48,926 nucleotides of DNA from CAYVLA01 sp964549615 [NCBI: uncultured Thermococci archaeon] (GCA_964549615.1 CAZJVP010000079.1:1-48926), one strand, 5' to 3'. Counted from the stretch's first letter, positions 34,878-43,861 are shown. Made by a program: numbers and translations. Notes: a model not told the origin generated them from the letters alone.

Positions 34878-36241
34878 TCGGCGTGGCCCCCAATTGCTGC
34901 ATAGAGCGCCTTGAGCTTGTTCCGACACTCGGTGAACTCTCTTTCGGGGTCGGAGTCGTACACGATTCCCGAGCCCGCTTGGAGGTGCAGCTTGCCCGGG
35001 CTTGTGAACATCGTCCTGATGGCTATCGCCAGATCCATGTTGCCCCTGAAGTCGAAGTAACCGACTGCACCGGCGTAGGGGCCCCTCCTATAAGGCTCAA
35101 GTTCTTCTATGATCTCCATCGCTCGGACCTTGGGCGCTCCAGTCACGGTTCCCGCCGGGAAAACCGCGCCAAGGGTATCCAGGGCATCCTTGTCCGGTCT
35201 CAGCTGGGATGTGACGTTGGACACTATGTGTTGGACATGGCTGTACTTCTCAGTGGACATCAGCTCGTCGACGACAACGGATCCGTAGGTTGAGACGCGG
35301 CCCAGATCATTCCTGGCAAGATCCACAAGCATCAGGTGTTCTGCGCGCTCCTTCTCGTCTAGGAGCATCTCCATCCTGAGTCTCTCATCCTCCTCGATGT
35401 CCTTGCCCCTGGGCCTTGTGCCTGCCAGAGGGCGACTCACGAGCCTCCCTTTCTCCAGCCTGACCAGCATCTCGGGCGAGGATCCCACTATTTTTGTGTC
35501 CGGGAAATCGAGGTAGTATTGGTACGGGGAGGGATTGACGCGGCGAAGAAGCTCGTACAGCGAGAGCGGATCCCCCTTGAAGTTAGCGTCATACCTCAGG
35601 GATAGGACGACCTGGAAGATTTCGCCATCGACTATGTACTGTCTGGCCTTCTCCACAGCTTCTTCATAGTCCTCTTTGCCCATCCAAGAAGTGAAGCGAC
35701 CAACCCTTGCCGGTGATGGGCCACTGCTGCTCCCAAGCTCGATCGCATCCGCCCTGTCCGTCCCATGCGATATGAGCAGACACTCGTTCGCCACGTGGTC
35801 GAGACATACTAGGTGTCTTGGCATGACCAGACAGGTCTCCGGAAGCCCGAGGCTGTCCGGCTTCAGAGCCGGTAGATCCTCGAACTGCCGGACAAGATCG
35901 TAGGATAGATAGCCCACAAGGCCACCCGAGAAGGGTGTTATGCCCACGGACCCCACCCGGTAGGCCCCGAGGATGTTCCTGAGAGCTGACACGGGGTTCC
36001 CCTCAGTCCTTTCGACCTGCCCTTCGGTCGATATCTCGATTCTGTTCCCCTTTGATCTGAAGCGAAGTATGGGGTCGAAGCCAACGAAGGAATACCGAGC
36101 CGTCTTGGTCGTCCCCTCCACGGATTCCAGGAGGAACTTGTCGCCCTCGAACTGCTCCCTGATGCTGCAGAAGATCTCCAAGGGATTAAGGTCCCTAGGG
36201 AGGCGGGAGATGTTGGTGGTAAGCTGCTGGACTGAACCCAC
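34874..36241 (-). CDS. trpE: Anthranilate synthase component I
   Basis: A 455-residue chorismate-binding enzyme, first gene of the trp operon. The feedback tryptophan site is LLESVEG (~37-43); RPLAGTRPRGKD, EHLMLVDLARNDLGRV (~301-316) and FPAGTVTGAPKVRAMEIIEELEP are the catalytic blocks. The GTG at 36241 lies 26 nt after the centre of a TATA element, consistent with a leaderless operon mRNA. Inhibition by tryptophan is expected from the LLES motif. Confidence 0.97.
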   Translation of the reverse strand: MGSVQQLTTNISRLPRDLNPLEIFCSIREQFEGDKFLLESVEGTTKTARYSFVGFDPILRFRSKGNRIEISTEGQVERTEGNPVSALRNILGAYRVGSVGITPFSGGLVGYLSYDLVRQFEDLPALKPDSLGLPETCLVMPRHLVCLDHVANECLLISHGTDRADAIELGSSSGPSPARVGRFTSWMGKEDYEEAVEKARQYIVDGEIFQVVLSLRYDANFKGDPLSLYELLRRVNPSPYQYYLDFPDTKIVGSSPEMLVRLEKGRLVSRPLAGTRPRGKDIEEDERLRMEMLLDEKERAEHLMLVDLARNDLGRVSTYGSVVVDELMSTEKYSHVQHIVSNVTSQLRPDKDALDTLGAVFPAGTVTGAPKVRAMEIIEELEPYRRGPYAGAVGYFDFRGNMDLAIAIRTMFTSPGKLHLQAGSGIVYDSDPEREFTECRNKLKALYAAIGGHAE

Positions 36242-36261
36242 GTCGGCAGGCCTGGATGTCC

Positions 36262-36272
36262 GATTATTAACT
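36262..36272 (-). promoter_or_regulatory. TATA box of the trp operon
   Basis: Minus strand AGTTAATAATC, centred 26 nt before the GTG of trpE. The adjacent AT-rich stretch to ~36300 contains TTAAGGTACATAAG and ACCATTAAGG-type partial dyads, where a tryptophan-responsive repressor could bind; no specific operator is proven. Confidence 0.65.
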
Positions 36273-36530
36273 CTTATGTACCTTAATGGTCATTGATGCC
36301 CATTTATGTCAGGAAGGAGAAAGCTTGTGGGGCCGACTGCCTACCCGTGCGATTTCCCTGACCCAGCGTTGCCCCGGTCGGCACGACGGAGAACGGAAGT
36401 GGAGCGGGCGGCGGTGCGGACGCTGGTGCGTCGCAACTCCGCAGGGTGTGCGGCGCTTAACCAATCTTAGCGTGGACAGGTCGACGTATCTGGGAACCCC
36501 GGGGAGGTTCACCTGTCGTCTGCATCCGAT
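36273..36530. other. Intergenic region
   Basis: About 260 nt between the trp promoter and the HEPN stop. Only the AT-rich start looks regulatory; the rest shows no feature. Confidence 0.4.
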
Positions 36531-36992
36531 TCACGCACGCCCGCGCATGCCGTTCACCACGTGGCACCGGGGTAGCAGGTCCATGACCGCCTTGGCCTTC
36601 GTCAACGCTGTTCGGGCCCGGGCTAGGAGCCCTTCCGCCATCTCGCGCGTATAGAACTTGCTTGGGGGAAGCAGATCGGAGCCGCTCAGGACCGGGTACC
36701 GGGCCTTGGTCATGTGAGGTTCGAGTTTCCTCAGCTGTTCGACAAGGTCGGCCATCGTTGGTCGGATCTCCGCACCTGCCTTCTGGCCGATTTTGTGTAT
36801 CACGAGGGAGTTCCGATGTTTCCTGCTCGGCTTGGCGCCTAGGGATATCAGCATGGCGGCAGCGGCATTCTCGGCGCAGGAGGCGCTCAGAAAAGCGCAC
36901 AGGGAATGTCTGCCCGTCGCGAAAGCCATCTCAGCATCTTCCAGCTGGCTCTCTGCCGTTGCTAGGTAAGCGTCAGCTTCTTTCGAATCCAT
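36531..36992 (-). CDS. HEPN-domain protein, likely ribonuclease toxin
   Basis: A 153-residue helical HEPN protein (YLATAESQLEDAEMAFATGRHSLCAFLSAS at ~8-37 in two helices; C-terminal FYTREMAEGLLARARTAL). The HEPN motif RX4-6H is seen as RNSLVIH within KPSRKHRNSLVIHKI. The ATG at 36992 has GAGGAG 8 nt upstream and overlaps the nucleotidyltransferase gene by 31 nt; the frame open to 37019 is rejected. As with other HEPN/MNT pairs it is probably an RNase restrained by its partner. A decayed copy of the pair lies at 28490-29412. Confidence 0.85.
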   Translation of the reverse strand: MDSKEADAYLATAESQLEDAEMAFATGRHSLCAFLSASCAENAAAAMLISLGAKPSRKHRNSLVIHKIGQKAGAEIRPTMADLVEQLRKLEPHMTKARYPVLSGSDLLPPSKFYTREMAEGLLARARTALTKAKAVMDLLPRCHVVNGMRGRA

Positions 36993-37627
36993 GCTCCCGT
37001 CTCCTCGTCGCGAGCCCAATCTCTGAACATCTGCCTCCTCTTGATTGAGAGCAATCCTTCCAGGCCGTCCCGGTCGTACAATATCCTGTAGCCTTCCAGC
37101 AGGCCGAACGAGAACGCCGTCTCAGCTTGGAGATTAGCAAGGAGGCCATCAAACGTCATGAAGACCGTTTCCACTGGCACGTCGTACTTGAACATCAGAT
37201 GATACACCAGGTCGTTCAGTTCCTCTTCGATCTCCACCTCGGACACCACCAATAGGTCGATGTCGCTTTCGGGGGTGGTCTGTCCTTTCGCTAGGCTACC
37301 GAAGAGTATCACGGCCATTACGCGATCATCCCGACTCAACTCCTCGGCTATGAGCCTGGCTTTGGTCTCGGGAAGGGAGCGGTTCCGTACGATGGGCATG
37401 AACAGCGGATCGGCCTCCGCCGTCTCAGAGGGTCGAACCAATGCGTATCGATCGCCCCGACGCTCAGTGATCTGGGATTGGCAGAGTTCCTCGAGTTTCT
37501 TCGAGAGCCAGCGATGGCTAAGCTGGGTGGCGGATTTCAGTTCTCCGTAAGTCTTGGGGCCGTCCAGCAAAGACGACACTATCGTGCCCTCAGGCGTTAT
37601 CTCCACCAGAGAGAGCTTCCTCTGCAC
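36962..37627 (-). CDS. Winged-helix/nucleotidyltransferase fusion, likely antitoxin
   Basis: A 221-residue two-domain protein. Residues ~1-65 form a winged helix (LLDGPKTYGELKSATQLSHRWLSKKLEEL in helix-turn-helix order), which could bind its own promoter. Residues ~85-215 are a minimal nucleotidyltransferase with FGSLAKGQTTPESDIDLLVV (GSX9-10DXD) and ETVFM as the third acidic position. Partner of the HEPN protein. The GTG at 37627 lies 26 nt from the centre of a TATA element, pointing to a leaderless mRNA. Confidence 0.88.
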   Translation of the reverse strand: MQRKLSLVEITPEGTIVSSLLDGPKTYGELKSATQLSHRWLSKKLEELCQSQITERRGDRYALVRPSETAEADPLFMPIVRNRSLPETKARLIAEELSRDDRVMAVILFGSLAKGQTTPESDIDLLVVSEVEIEEELNDLVYHLMFKYDVPVETVFMTFDGLLANLQAETAFSFGLLEGYRILYDRDGLEGLLSIKRRQMFRDWARDEETGAWIRKKLTLT

Positions 37628-37647
37628 ACGGTAAAGTGAGCTTCACA

Positions 37648-37658
37648 AAGTATAAGTA
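37648..37658 (-). promoter_or_regulatory. TATA box of the wHTH-NTase/HEPN pair
   Basis: Minus strand TACTTATACTT, centred 26 nt before the GTG at 37627. Confidence 0.65.
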
Positions 37659-38250
37659 TCTTTGCTCTGTTCGGCTGTCATGGCTGCGAGCCTGCGAGAG
37701 AACTTTCGCGGCGGATGTGTGCAGGAGAAGCCCTGCAGGCACCATGGTCAGCTAGGATGGAATCAGATTCGCTCCCAGTGCTGCATGCTGCATGGTGCCG
37801 CCCTCAGCCTCAGGAACACCTAACGATTCGTGGCTTATGCCCTTTTTGGCGAACTCGGGCATCAATCGGTATGTCAGCTCGACCTTGGGTACGTCAGGGT
37901 GATTCTACCGGGCTCGGGAAACGGAAAGCATAACCGGGGGATAGGGCTGGATGTCGTTGGCCGAAGGCTCAGGTAGGGCGGATTGGGATATTCGACCCGC
38001 TGGTCGCTCCCTCCCCTGAGGAGACTCTCGGGACCAGCATGAAGGGATGCTCTTTGGCATTGGTCATGCGGAACTCAATTGTTCTCCTTCGATTTCCCCT
38101 GTTTCAAATCCCAAGGGCAAGCTGTTGCTCGTGGCATGCGTGGGCCTGGCCCCGGAAGTCAGTTCTACATTGCGATGCTTATGTTCCCCCTGTTGGCCGT
38201 CTGGAGAACGGCGGAGTTCGTTCCGCCCGCAAATGCCGGAGGCTCGGCGG
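37659..38250. other. Intergenic region, nothing recognised
   Basis: About 590 nt. Several short plus-strand frames overlap at 38039-38295, but none has a ribosome site, a signal or protein-like composition. I see no RNA gene. Confidence 0.45.
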
Positions 38251-39117
38251 TTAGATGGGTTTACCCATGAGGATGAACTGAGTGTCCTCCTCTGATAGCT
38301 CGCCGTTCACCCAGAATCGAACGACCTGGATGGCGGGAAGGGTGATGTCCCTGGTAGTGAATGACAGATAAGCCATCTGCCCTTTCCTGAGGCTCCCGAA
38401 GCGAACCGTCCCGAAGGGAGGGCCGTCGTTGACGTGGACGAACTCGCCCACGATTTCACGGATCTTCGGGTTCAGATACAGGCTTGAGGTCCCATCCTTG
38501 CCGAACTCTATGTCGGACACCGAATCATCGCGGTTCAGGTAGAAATCAGCGGCACCTTGGAAGACGGAGATATTCCCGTGCTCAGGTAGCCAGACCAGGG
38601 CAAATGCGCTGCAGGCACCGTATACCTCTGGGTGGGCCGAGCTTGGAACCCATGCCAGCATGTCCGAGAAGTCATAGAAGCGGACGAATAGATTGACCTT
38701 CTCCGCCTCAAACTCCTTTGTATAGGTGTAGGGCACCTTGGCTTTCAGTGTTTCGTACCCGACGTTGGCGGGCAGCCCGTTCGCCAGAGACCACATGCCA
38801 CTGGAAACGGTCAGGAACCTGTACGGATCGCTGTCGGAGAGCACCGACTCATTGAAACCTTCCGTGACGTAGAGCTGTCCCATCTTGGGGCCAGTCACCC
38901 TGTAGAGATAGCAGTACTGCACGACGAGGTCTTCCACATTCTTTCTGGCCAGGATGTTGAGCGCGAATCTGTTCGGCACGCCCGCCGAAAACCTTTCAGG
39001 GTACTCCACCTTGAGGACCGTGATGCGCGATCTGGCCTTCTCGCCCAAAAAGAGCATGACCGGTACGGATGATCCGACCAGGCAGACAAGAATCACTCCG
39101 ATCAGTTCCCTATCCAT
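38251..39117 (-). CDS. Membrane-anchored protein, module family B (second copy)
   Basis: A 288-residue paralogue of 10907-11821. N-terminal signal anchor (GVILVCLVGSSVPVMLFLG, residues ~6-24), then an extracytoplasmic beta-rich domain with KVEYPERFSAGVPNRF, VVQYCYLYRVTG, VNLFVRFYDFSDMLAWVPSS and VFQGAADFYLNRDD. The ATG at 39117 is preceded by GAGGTGA, 4 nt upstream, and lies 4 nt after the stop of the family A gene, so they are translated from one message. Lacks the proline-rich tail of its paralogue. Function unknown. Confidence 0.82.
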   Translation of the reverse strand: MDRELIGVILVCLVGSSVPVMLFLGEKARSRITVLKVEYPERFSAGVPNRFALNILARKNVEDLVVQYCYLYRVTGPKMGQLYVTEGFNESVLSDSDPYRFLTVSSGMWSLANGLPANVGYETLKAKVPYTYTKEFEAEKVNLFVRFYDFSDMLAWVPSSAHPEVYGACSAFALVWLPEHGNISVFQGAADFYLNRDDSVSDIEFGKDGTSSLYLNPKIREIVGEFVHVNDGPPFGTVRFGSLRKGQMAYLSFTTRDITLPAIQVVRFWVNGELSEEDTQFILMGKPI

Positions 39118-39121
39118 GCAA

Positions 39122-40357
39122 TCACCTCGTAGCATCTCCCATGGCTCTGAGCCTCGTCTCTCCTACCTCCTTGTACAGCCTCCTCTTCACCATCAGCGTC
39201 CAGACGAGGGCTCCCGCAAGCATGCTGGTGCCCGAGACGACGAACCACTCTATCAGGAAGATCCATGCGAGCGCCCTGTCCTTGGCCCGTATGGCTTCTT
39301 GGACGACCTTGTCCAGCTCGGCTATGGCCGTTTCCATCTCTAGGGCCGCCCCCTCATAGTCCTGTTCGATGAAAAGCCTGTCGGCACGCGCCCTCTGCTC
39401 GGCCAACTCCAGTAGCTTCATCTCCACCGGCCTTATGTTCGCGCCGAACTTGTCTGCAAACTCGATCGTAGAGGTCGCATAGAGCCGGCCGTAGTAGTAG
39501 TCGCCGATCATCCCCCGGATCCGGTGGACCAGATTGAGATCGGCCGGAATCGGGACCCTGGCCGTGAAGTAGATGACGTGGGCCGTCACATCGGTGCAGT
39601 ATCTCCATCTCCAGAATTCGGGGTTTCCGACCCACCTGTGGATCCAGGCGACCGACCGACCGTTCCCCGCGGGGTAGTCCCAGTATACCATCTGCTTCTT
39701 GCCCCTGTTTATGTAGACCTCTTCCGACATCCTCGTGACGACGGTCGAGCCCAGCCTTGGCCAGGGCCGATTTGCAGCTTCGATCCAGACCTCGTTCCAA
39801 GGGATGTTGTTGGTGAACTCGTGGTTGGGTATCTCGGGGATTATGTGAAAGGCGTGTTGTGAACCGTAGGGGGAGCCTCCCACCGGCTTGTCGTCAACCG
39901 GCAGTATCTCCCCAACCGGATACAGGTACCAAGAGGTGTGGCTGCCGCTCGTTGCGAACGATGATGAGTCATCAGCCATGACGAAGCTCATGCCCTTCGT
40001 CGTCACCCCCTCCACTAGCCAGTACTGGAAGTCAGTCCTCAGGTGGGAGGCATCCATGCCGTCGATGAGTACCACGTCGTAGTTGGCGAAGAACCGCTCC
40101 TTCGACCTGGGAAGGTAGAGCCTAAGTGCTCTGAACGCCTCGGCGCCCATGGACCATGCGTGCGCCGGGACCGGGATCCAGTTGATCTTCGGATCTTGGA
40201 CGAAGACAGGACCGGGCGCGTTCGCCTGGTACCATGCCTTGCCTATGTGTAATAGGCGTATGACTTTCGTCTCAGGGTCGACCCTTGGCTCGGACGAGAC
40301 CGTCCCAAGCTGCAGGGCGAGAGATAGTATCAGGAGAGCCGAGCCAAGTCGCCTCAT
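39122..40357 (-). CDS. Exported single-span membrane protein, module family A (second paired copy)
   Basis: A 411-residue relative of 8140-9351 and 11834-13012. The ATG at 40357 starts a signal peptide (MRRLGSALLILSLALQLGTV); the frame open to 40438 adds a non-signal stretch and is rejected. The domain begins RVDPETKVIRLLHIGKA and contains FANYDVVLIDGMDAS, a Rossmann-like strand. A helical stalk (ADKFGANIRPVEMKLLEL, LFIEQDYEGAALEME) leads to a transmembrane helix (ALAWIFLIEWFVVSGTSMLAG...) and the tail KRRLYKEVGETRLRA. No cysteine nucleophile, so amidotransferase activity is unlikely. First gene of the second two-gene module. Confidence 0.82.
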   Translation of the reverse strand: MRRLGSALLILSLALQLGTVSSEPRVDPETKVIRLLHIGKAWYQANAPGPVFVQDPKINWIPVPAHAWSMGAEAFRALRLYLPRSKERFFANYDVVLIDGMDASHLRTDFQYWLVEGVTTKGMSFVMADDSSSFATSGSHTSWYLYPVGEILPVDDKPVGGSPYGSQHAFHIIPEIPNHEFTNNIPWNEVWIEAANRPWPRLGSTVVTRMSEEVYINRGKKQMVYWDYPAGNGRSVAWIHRWVGNPEFWRWRYCTDVTAHVIYFTARVPIPADLNLVHRIRGMIGDYYYGRLYATSTIEFADKFGANIRPVEMKLLELAEQRARADRLFIEQDYEGAALEMETAIAELDKVVQEAIRAKDRALAWIFLIEWFVVSGTSMLAGALVWTLMVKRRLYKEVGETRLRAMGDATR

Positions 40358-40803
40358 GCCATTAGTCCCATGCGTTGCGTCAAAAAAAACCTTTTGTTTA
40401 CCAACCAACCATCCGGTACCAACCCCGGGCAACGACACCGCCGGGTCAGGCTGGGCTGCTGACTACCAGACTGAACCTGGGGCTGCTGATCGAGTCTCCT
40501 GGCAAACGGAGAACGATCTACGTCAGTCGAAGCGCCCGATGCAACCATCGCATCGGAACCTCGTTTGCTGGCTTCGCCGAACGAAGCCGATCATCGGATC
40601 GCAGTTCATCTCGGTGAGGATGGTCGAGTATCGTGTCGTGTTCTCGTGACGTCGTGAATGGGCCCGCAGGGGCCCGGTCCCTACAGGGAGCGAATTGATA
40701 CCTGGCGTGCCTACGATACGATTTTCGCGTCTAACACTTCACGCCCAGAGGAGTTGAAGGGTGCATCCGCATAATCAGCCTACACCACGCGCGCATGCAT
40801 GTT
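40358..40803. other. Intergenic region
   Basis: About 445 nt with a poly-A/T tract (40381-40397) near the family A gene, possibly part of its promoter, or a T-run on the other strand. Otherwise nothing convincing. Confidence 0.45.
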
Positions 40804-41553
40804 CTATCGAGCTAGCTTCACGGCGGTGACCACGCCGGAGCCGACTAGCCCAATCGCACATGAGGTGGCGATCAGGAAGCCCATCCCTGGGCTTTCGAAC
40901 GTCGCCGCAAAACCTAATGCTCCATTAACGCGCAAACTGATCCACCAAGTTCTGTGTGCATATACTGATGCGAGCGGACCGATAATACACATACCGCCTA
41001 ACAAGAACAGGAATGCTGTCATGACATTCGTTCTTTCACTCTTGAGGAGGGTGAGGAGAGGAATGTGCAGAGTTCCGGTTATGGCTCCTACAAACACAAG
41101 GAGTATTACATCGCCAGCCATACTGTTTGTACCCATCATAAGGCCGACCCCCGTCAACGCATGATACTGCCCGACATCAAATGAGCCCCCGCGAGTTTCC
41201 ATAAGGGGTTCAACCCTTTCAGCAATTACCCAAGGCAAGAAGGTCGAAACAAGAGCCAGAACGCCCGTTGCGACCCCGACGACTACGGTAACCATTGAGA
41301 ACGGTTTCCTCAACTCGGCCACTGCCAAACGCTTTCCCACTCCCGAGAGGATTCCACGAACGAGAAACACAAGAGATAGAATCCAGAGAGCGAGGCCGAA
41401 GGGTAGGTAGGCACGCATAAGATCATACTGCTCGGCGGCATCGGGGTCGTAGGTTATCCGAACAGGCACTTCCATTGTAGCAAGATAGGTGCCCAACGCC
41501 AACAGAAACGCACTTAAGCAAACCAAGATGCTTGGGAACTTCGACCCCTGCAT
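40804..41553 (-). CDS. Multi-span membrane protein of unknown function
   Basis: A 249-residue protein with about six hydrophobic helices (ILVCLSAFLLALGTYLAT; LPFGLALWILSLVFLV; MVTVVVGVATGVLALVSTFLPWV; MAGDVILLVFVGAITGTL; VMTAFLFLLGGMCIIGPLASV; FLIATSCAIGLVGSGVVTAV). A loop of ~25 residues after the first helix and one after the third face outside. No family recognised. The ATG at 41553 is chosen because a TATA element lies just upstream. Base composition is more AT-rich than in neighbours, suggesting a different origin. Confidence 0.75.
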   Translation of the reverse strand: MQGSKFPSILVCLSAFLLALGTYLATMEVPVRITYDPDAAEQYDLMRAYLPFGLALWILSLVFLVRGILSGVGKRLAVAELRKPFSMVTVVVGVATGVLALVSTFLPWVIAERVEPLMETRGGSFDVGQYHALTGVGLMMGTNSMAGDVILLVFVGAITGTLHIPLLTLLKSERTNVMTAFLFLLGGMCIIGPLASVYAHRTWWISLRVNGALGFAATFESPGMGFLIATSCAIGLVGSGVVTAVKLAR

Positions 41554-41578
41554 TTTTACGAAATGAATAGAACATGAA

Positions 41579-41596
41579 CGGATATTAATCTTCAGG
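41579..41596 (-). promoter_or_regulatory. Promoter of the membrane protein gene
   Basis: Plus strand CGGATATTAATCTTCAGG. Apart from one base it is the same as the HtrA promoter at 43862-43878, covering both the TATA box and the purine-rich BRE side. Confidence 0.65.
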
Positions 41597-41619
41597 GCGA
41601 CTTCCCCGGTTCCATCGTC

Positions 41620-42338
41620 CCGAATACACGCCAATCTTGTCAGGGATCTTCTCCCCGAAGGGCCACAGCGTGTAGTCTAAGGCTTCAACCTCGACGGCTT
41701 GGGGCTCTCTTAGGAGCTGGCTTGGTAGCAATCTGGAGGTTAGGATCTGCGGGGAGTAATTCCGGGGGACAACGGCAAATCGAATAACGTGAAGTAGACG
41801 TCATCGTCATCTTCGTCTATTCGCCTATCTGTTTGGCGGGGCGGCCTATCCCCAGACTATGTCCTCATCACAACATAAGAGCGGGTACCTCCCGACCCCG
41901 GAACGGCATATCGTCACCGAAAGCATCAACATGAACAAGCTGTGTACGGTGCTGGCTCGGCGTCGCCACCATCTCCGCTTTGTCTGAACAACCTCCAACA
42001 TGGACTGGGAGAGTTGGAACCGTGGCTTGATGAAAGCAAGTGCCGGTACTACTACAATCAAATCAAGGGACGGAGTTCCAAACTACGAGTAGTGCTGGGA
42101 AAACCAGTTTATAGCCTTGTTCTGAGCAGAGAGATACCCATTGCGAGAAAGGAGAGGCGAATAAGCATCTCCAAAGAGGGGATATTGCACTTGCTAGACC
42201 CTGCCCCCCTTAACAAAGATGGGATAATGCGGTCAGGTTGGCTTATGGCAGTGTGTCCACGTGGTGGTCTCTTATCGTTACAGTGCAATCGTCAGGGAAC
42301 TGGACGCAAGCACCACACCCTCGCATTGGGGAAAGGCG
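41620..42338. other. Decayed or foreign patch, no intact gene
   Basis: About 720 nt with lower GC. On the minus strand, protein-like pieces appear in different frames (VHVDAFGDDMPFRGREVPALM near 41940; DEDDDDVYFTLFDLPLSPG near 41790; VEVEALDYTLWPFGEKIPDKIGVYSG near 41690, in two runs), suggesting one broken gene. On the plus strand an open frame (41942-42370) includes ELEPWLDESKCRYYYNQIKG and LVLSREIPIARKERRISIS, which is also protein-like. I recognise none of these. Confidence 0.4.
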
Positions 42339-43841
42339 CTACCCCTCGTAGGGAGGCCTTGCTGCCATAGTCACCGCAATCGACACGATCTCTCCGGATC
42401 TCCACACGGTCAGGTTCACGCGTTGACCGCAGGAGACGTATTCCTCCACATACGCGGCCCAGTCCTCGAAGGCTAGCGTCGCGTAGCCATCAACGGCCAG
42501 TATGATGTCCTCCGCCGTGTAGGTCGTTGAACCATCGGGGGATCGACCACGGGTGGCTGCGCGCAGTCCGGCCTGCGCTGCAGGCGAGTCAGGGACCACA
42601 TCTATGACAAGAAGGCCGGTCTGGAAGGGATCGATGTTAATGATGTTGTACGATCTTATCGTCTCAGGAGAAAGTTCGATCAGGGAGACGCCGATGTATG
42701 GGTGAAGGTACTCGCCCTTCTCCACCAGCGATGTCGCCACCCGCTTCACGATGTTGGAGGGCACTGCGAAGTTTATCCCGTAAGCGGTACCTGCATTGGT
42801 TATACCCACGACTTTGCCTGCAAGATCCAACAAGGGCCCTCCCGAACTCCCAGGTGCAATCGCTATGTCGAGCTGCAAGACGGGGACGATGATGGGCGGA
42901 AGGTCCAGGCGCTTCTTCACCTGGCTTATGTAGCCCGAGGAGAGGCTTGTGGCGAGCCCGAGTGGGTTTCCAATAGCGACCACCTGTTGGCCAACCCAAA
43001 GTCCCGAGGAGTTGCCAAGCCGAAGGGACCCCGCCTCGGGCGGGACGGCTGGAACCCTTATCACGGCCACGTCCGAGTAAGGATCAACCCCCACAAGCAT
43101 AGCAGCAGCCCTGGACCTATCGTAGAACTGCACTTGGATCTCGGTCGCGCCGGCCACCACGTGCCAGTTGGTGAGGATGAGGTTGGAGTCGTACAGGAAT
43201 CCGGATCCCTGCCCCAACGAGGTCCTGATCATGACAACGGATCGATGCGCGTATTCATAGACCCTGGCAGGGGTCTGGTTCAGCAGCTGCTCGTAGGCCT
43301 GCCTTACTTCTGCCACATCCAGAGCAAGCACCGTGACGGCGGAGTTAAGCGCCTCTATGTCGCGCCTGATCTGAACGGTTTCTGCCGACCCCTGAACCGC
43401 ATCAAGCCTGATGGTCAAATTCCTTACGCCAGCCTCAAGCATGGCGAGGTTGCCTTCTAGCTTGAGGGTCGCATTGACAAGCCTCTCGAATTCTTCCATC
43501 GGCAAACCATCGTATGCCAGCCCTGCCCGAAGATTGGAGACGTTGGCGGCCAGTCTTACGAGATCCGATGCCAGCGTTTCCAGCGCCTTCGTGATCTGAG
43601 CGGTGCTACCCGACGCGGATTCGTTGGCAACCTTCAGCTCTTGAGCGAAACTGCTCAAAGCTGACTCAAGCGAATCCAGCCTTTCGGCGATCTGGGCCGT
43701 CGCGTTCCTTAGTTGGGCGAGCTCCTCATGCCTTGCCCACGAGGCGTGCAAATAGAGGCTGCCTACGGCCACGCAAACCGCGGAGGCAAGGCAAAGCACC
43801 ATGACCGCAATAGTTACACGGCGAGACACGCGTTCATCCAT
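42339..43841 (-). CDS. Membrane-anchored HtrA/DegP-like serine protease with PDZ domain
   Basis: A 500-residue protein. Residues ~9-31 are an N-terminal transmembrane helix; ~38-190 a long coiled coil rich in heptads; ~205-375 a trypsin-like domain; ~385-495 a PDZ-like domain. The triad is visible: His in LTNWHVV, Asp in DPYSDVAVI, Ser in APGSSGGPLLD (most relatives: NPGNSGGP). The protease domain is outside the membrane, so it probably degrades or refolds damaged exported proteins. ATG at 43841, ~27 nt from the centre of a TATA box with no ribosome site: leaderless. The coiled coil is longer than in bacterial DegP. Confidence 0.92.
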   Translation of the reverse strand: MDERVSRRVTIAVMVLCLASAVCVAVGSLYLHASWARHEELAQLRNATAQIAERLDSLESALSSFAQELKVANESASGSTAQITKALETLASDLVRLAANVSNLRAGLAYDGLPMEEFERLVNATLKLEGNLAMLEAGVRNLTIRLDAVQGSAETVQIRRDIEALNSAVTVLALDVAEVRQAYEQLLNQTPARVYEYAHRSVVMIRTSLGQGSGFLYDSNLILTNWHVVAGATEIQVQFYDRSRAAAMLVGVDPYSDVAVIRVPAVPPEAGSLRLGNSSGLWVGQQVVAIGNPLGLATSLSSGYISQVKKRLDLPPIIVPVLQLDIAIAPGSSGGPLLDLAGKVVGITNAGTAYGINFAVPSNIVKRVATSLVEKGEYLHPYIGVSLIELSPETIRSYNIINIDPFQTGLLVIDVVPDSPAAQAGLRAATRGRSPDGSTTYTAEDIILAVDGYATLAFEDWAAYVEEYVSCGQRVNLTVWRSGEIVSIAVTMAARPPYEG

Positions 43842-43861
43842 CGATGGGAACCTCTGACCTG

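Noticed and set aside
40454-40649. Plus-strand peptide LLIESPGKRRTIYV resembling a topoisomerase I Toprim strand
   Set aside because: Only about a dozen residues match, the rest of the frame has no topoisomerase features, and it has no start signals.
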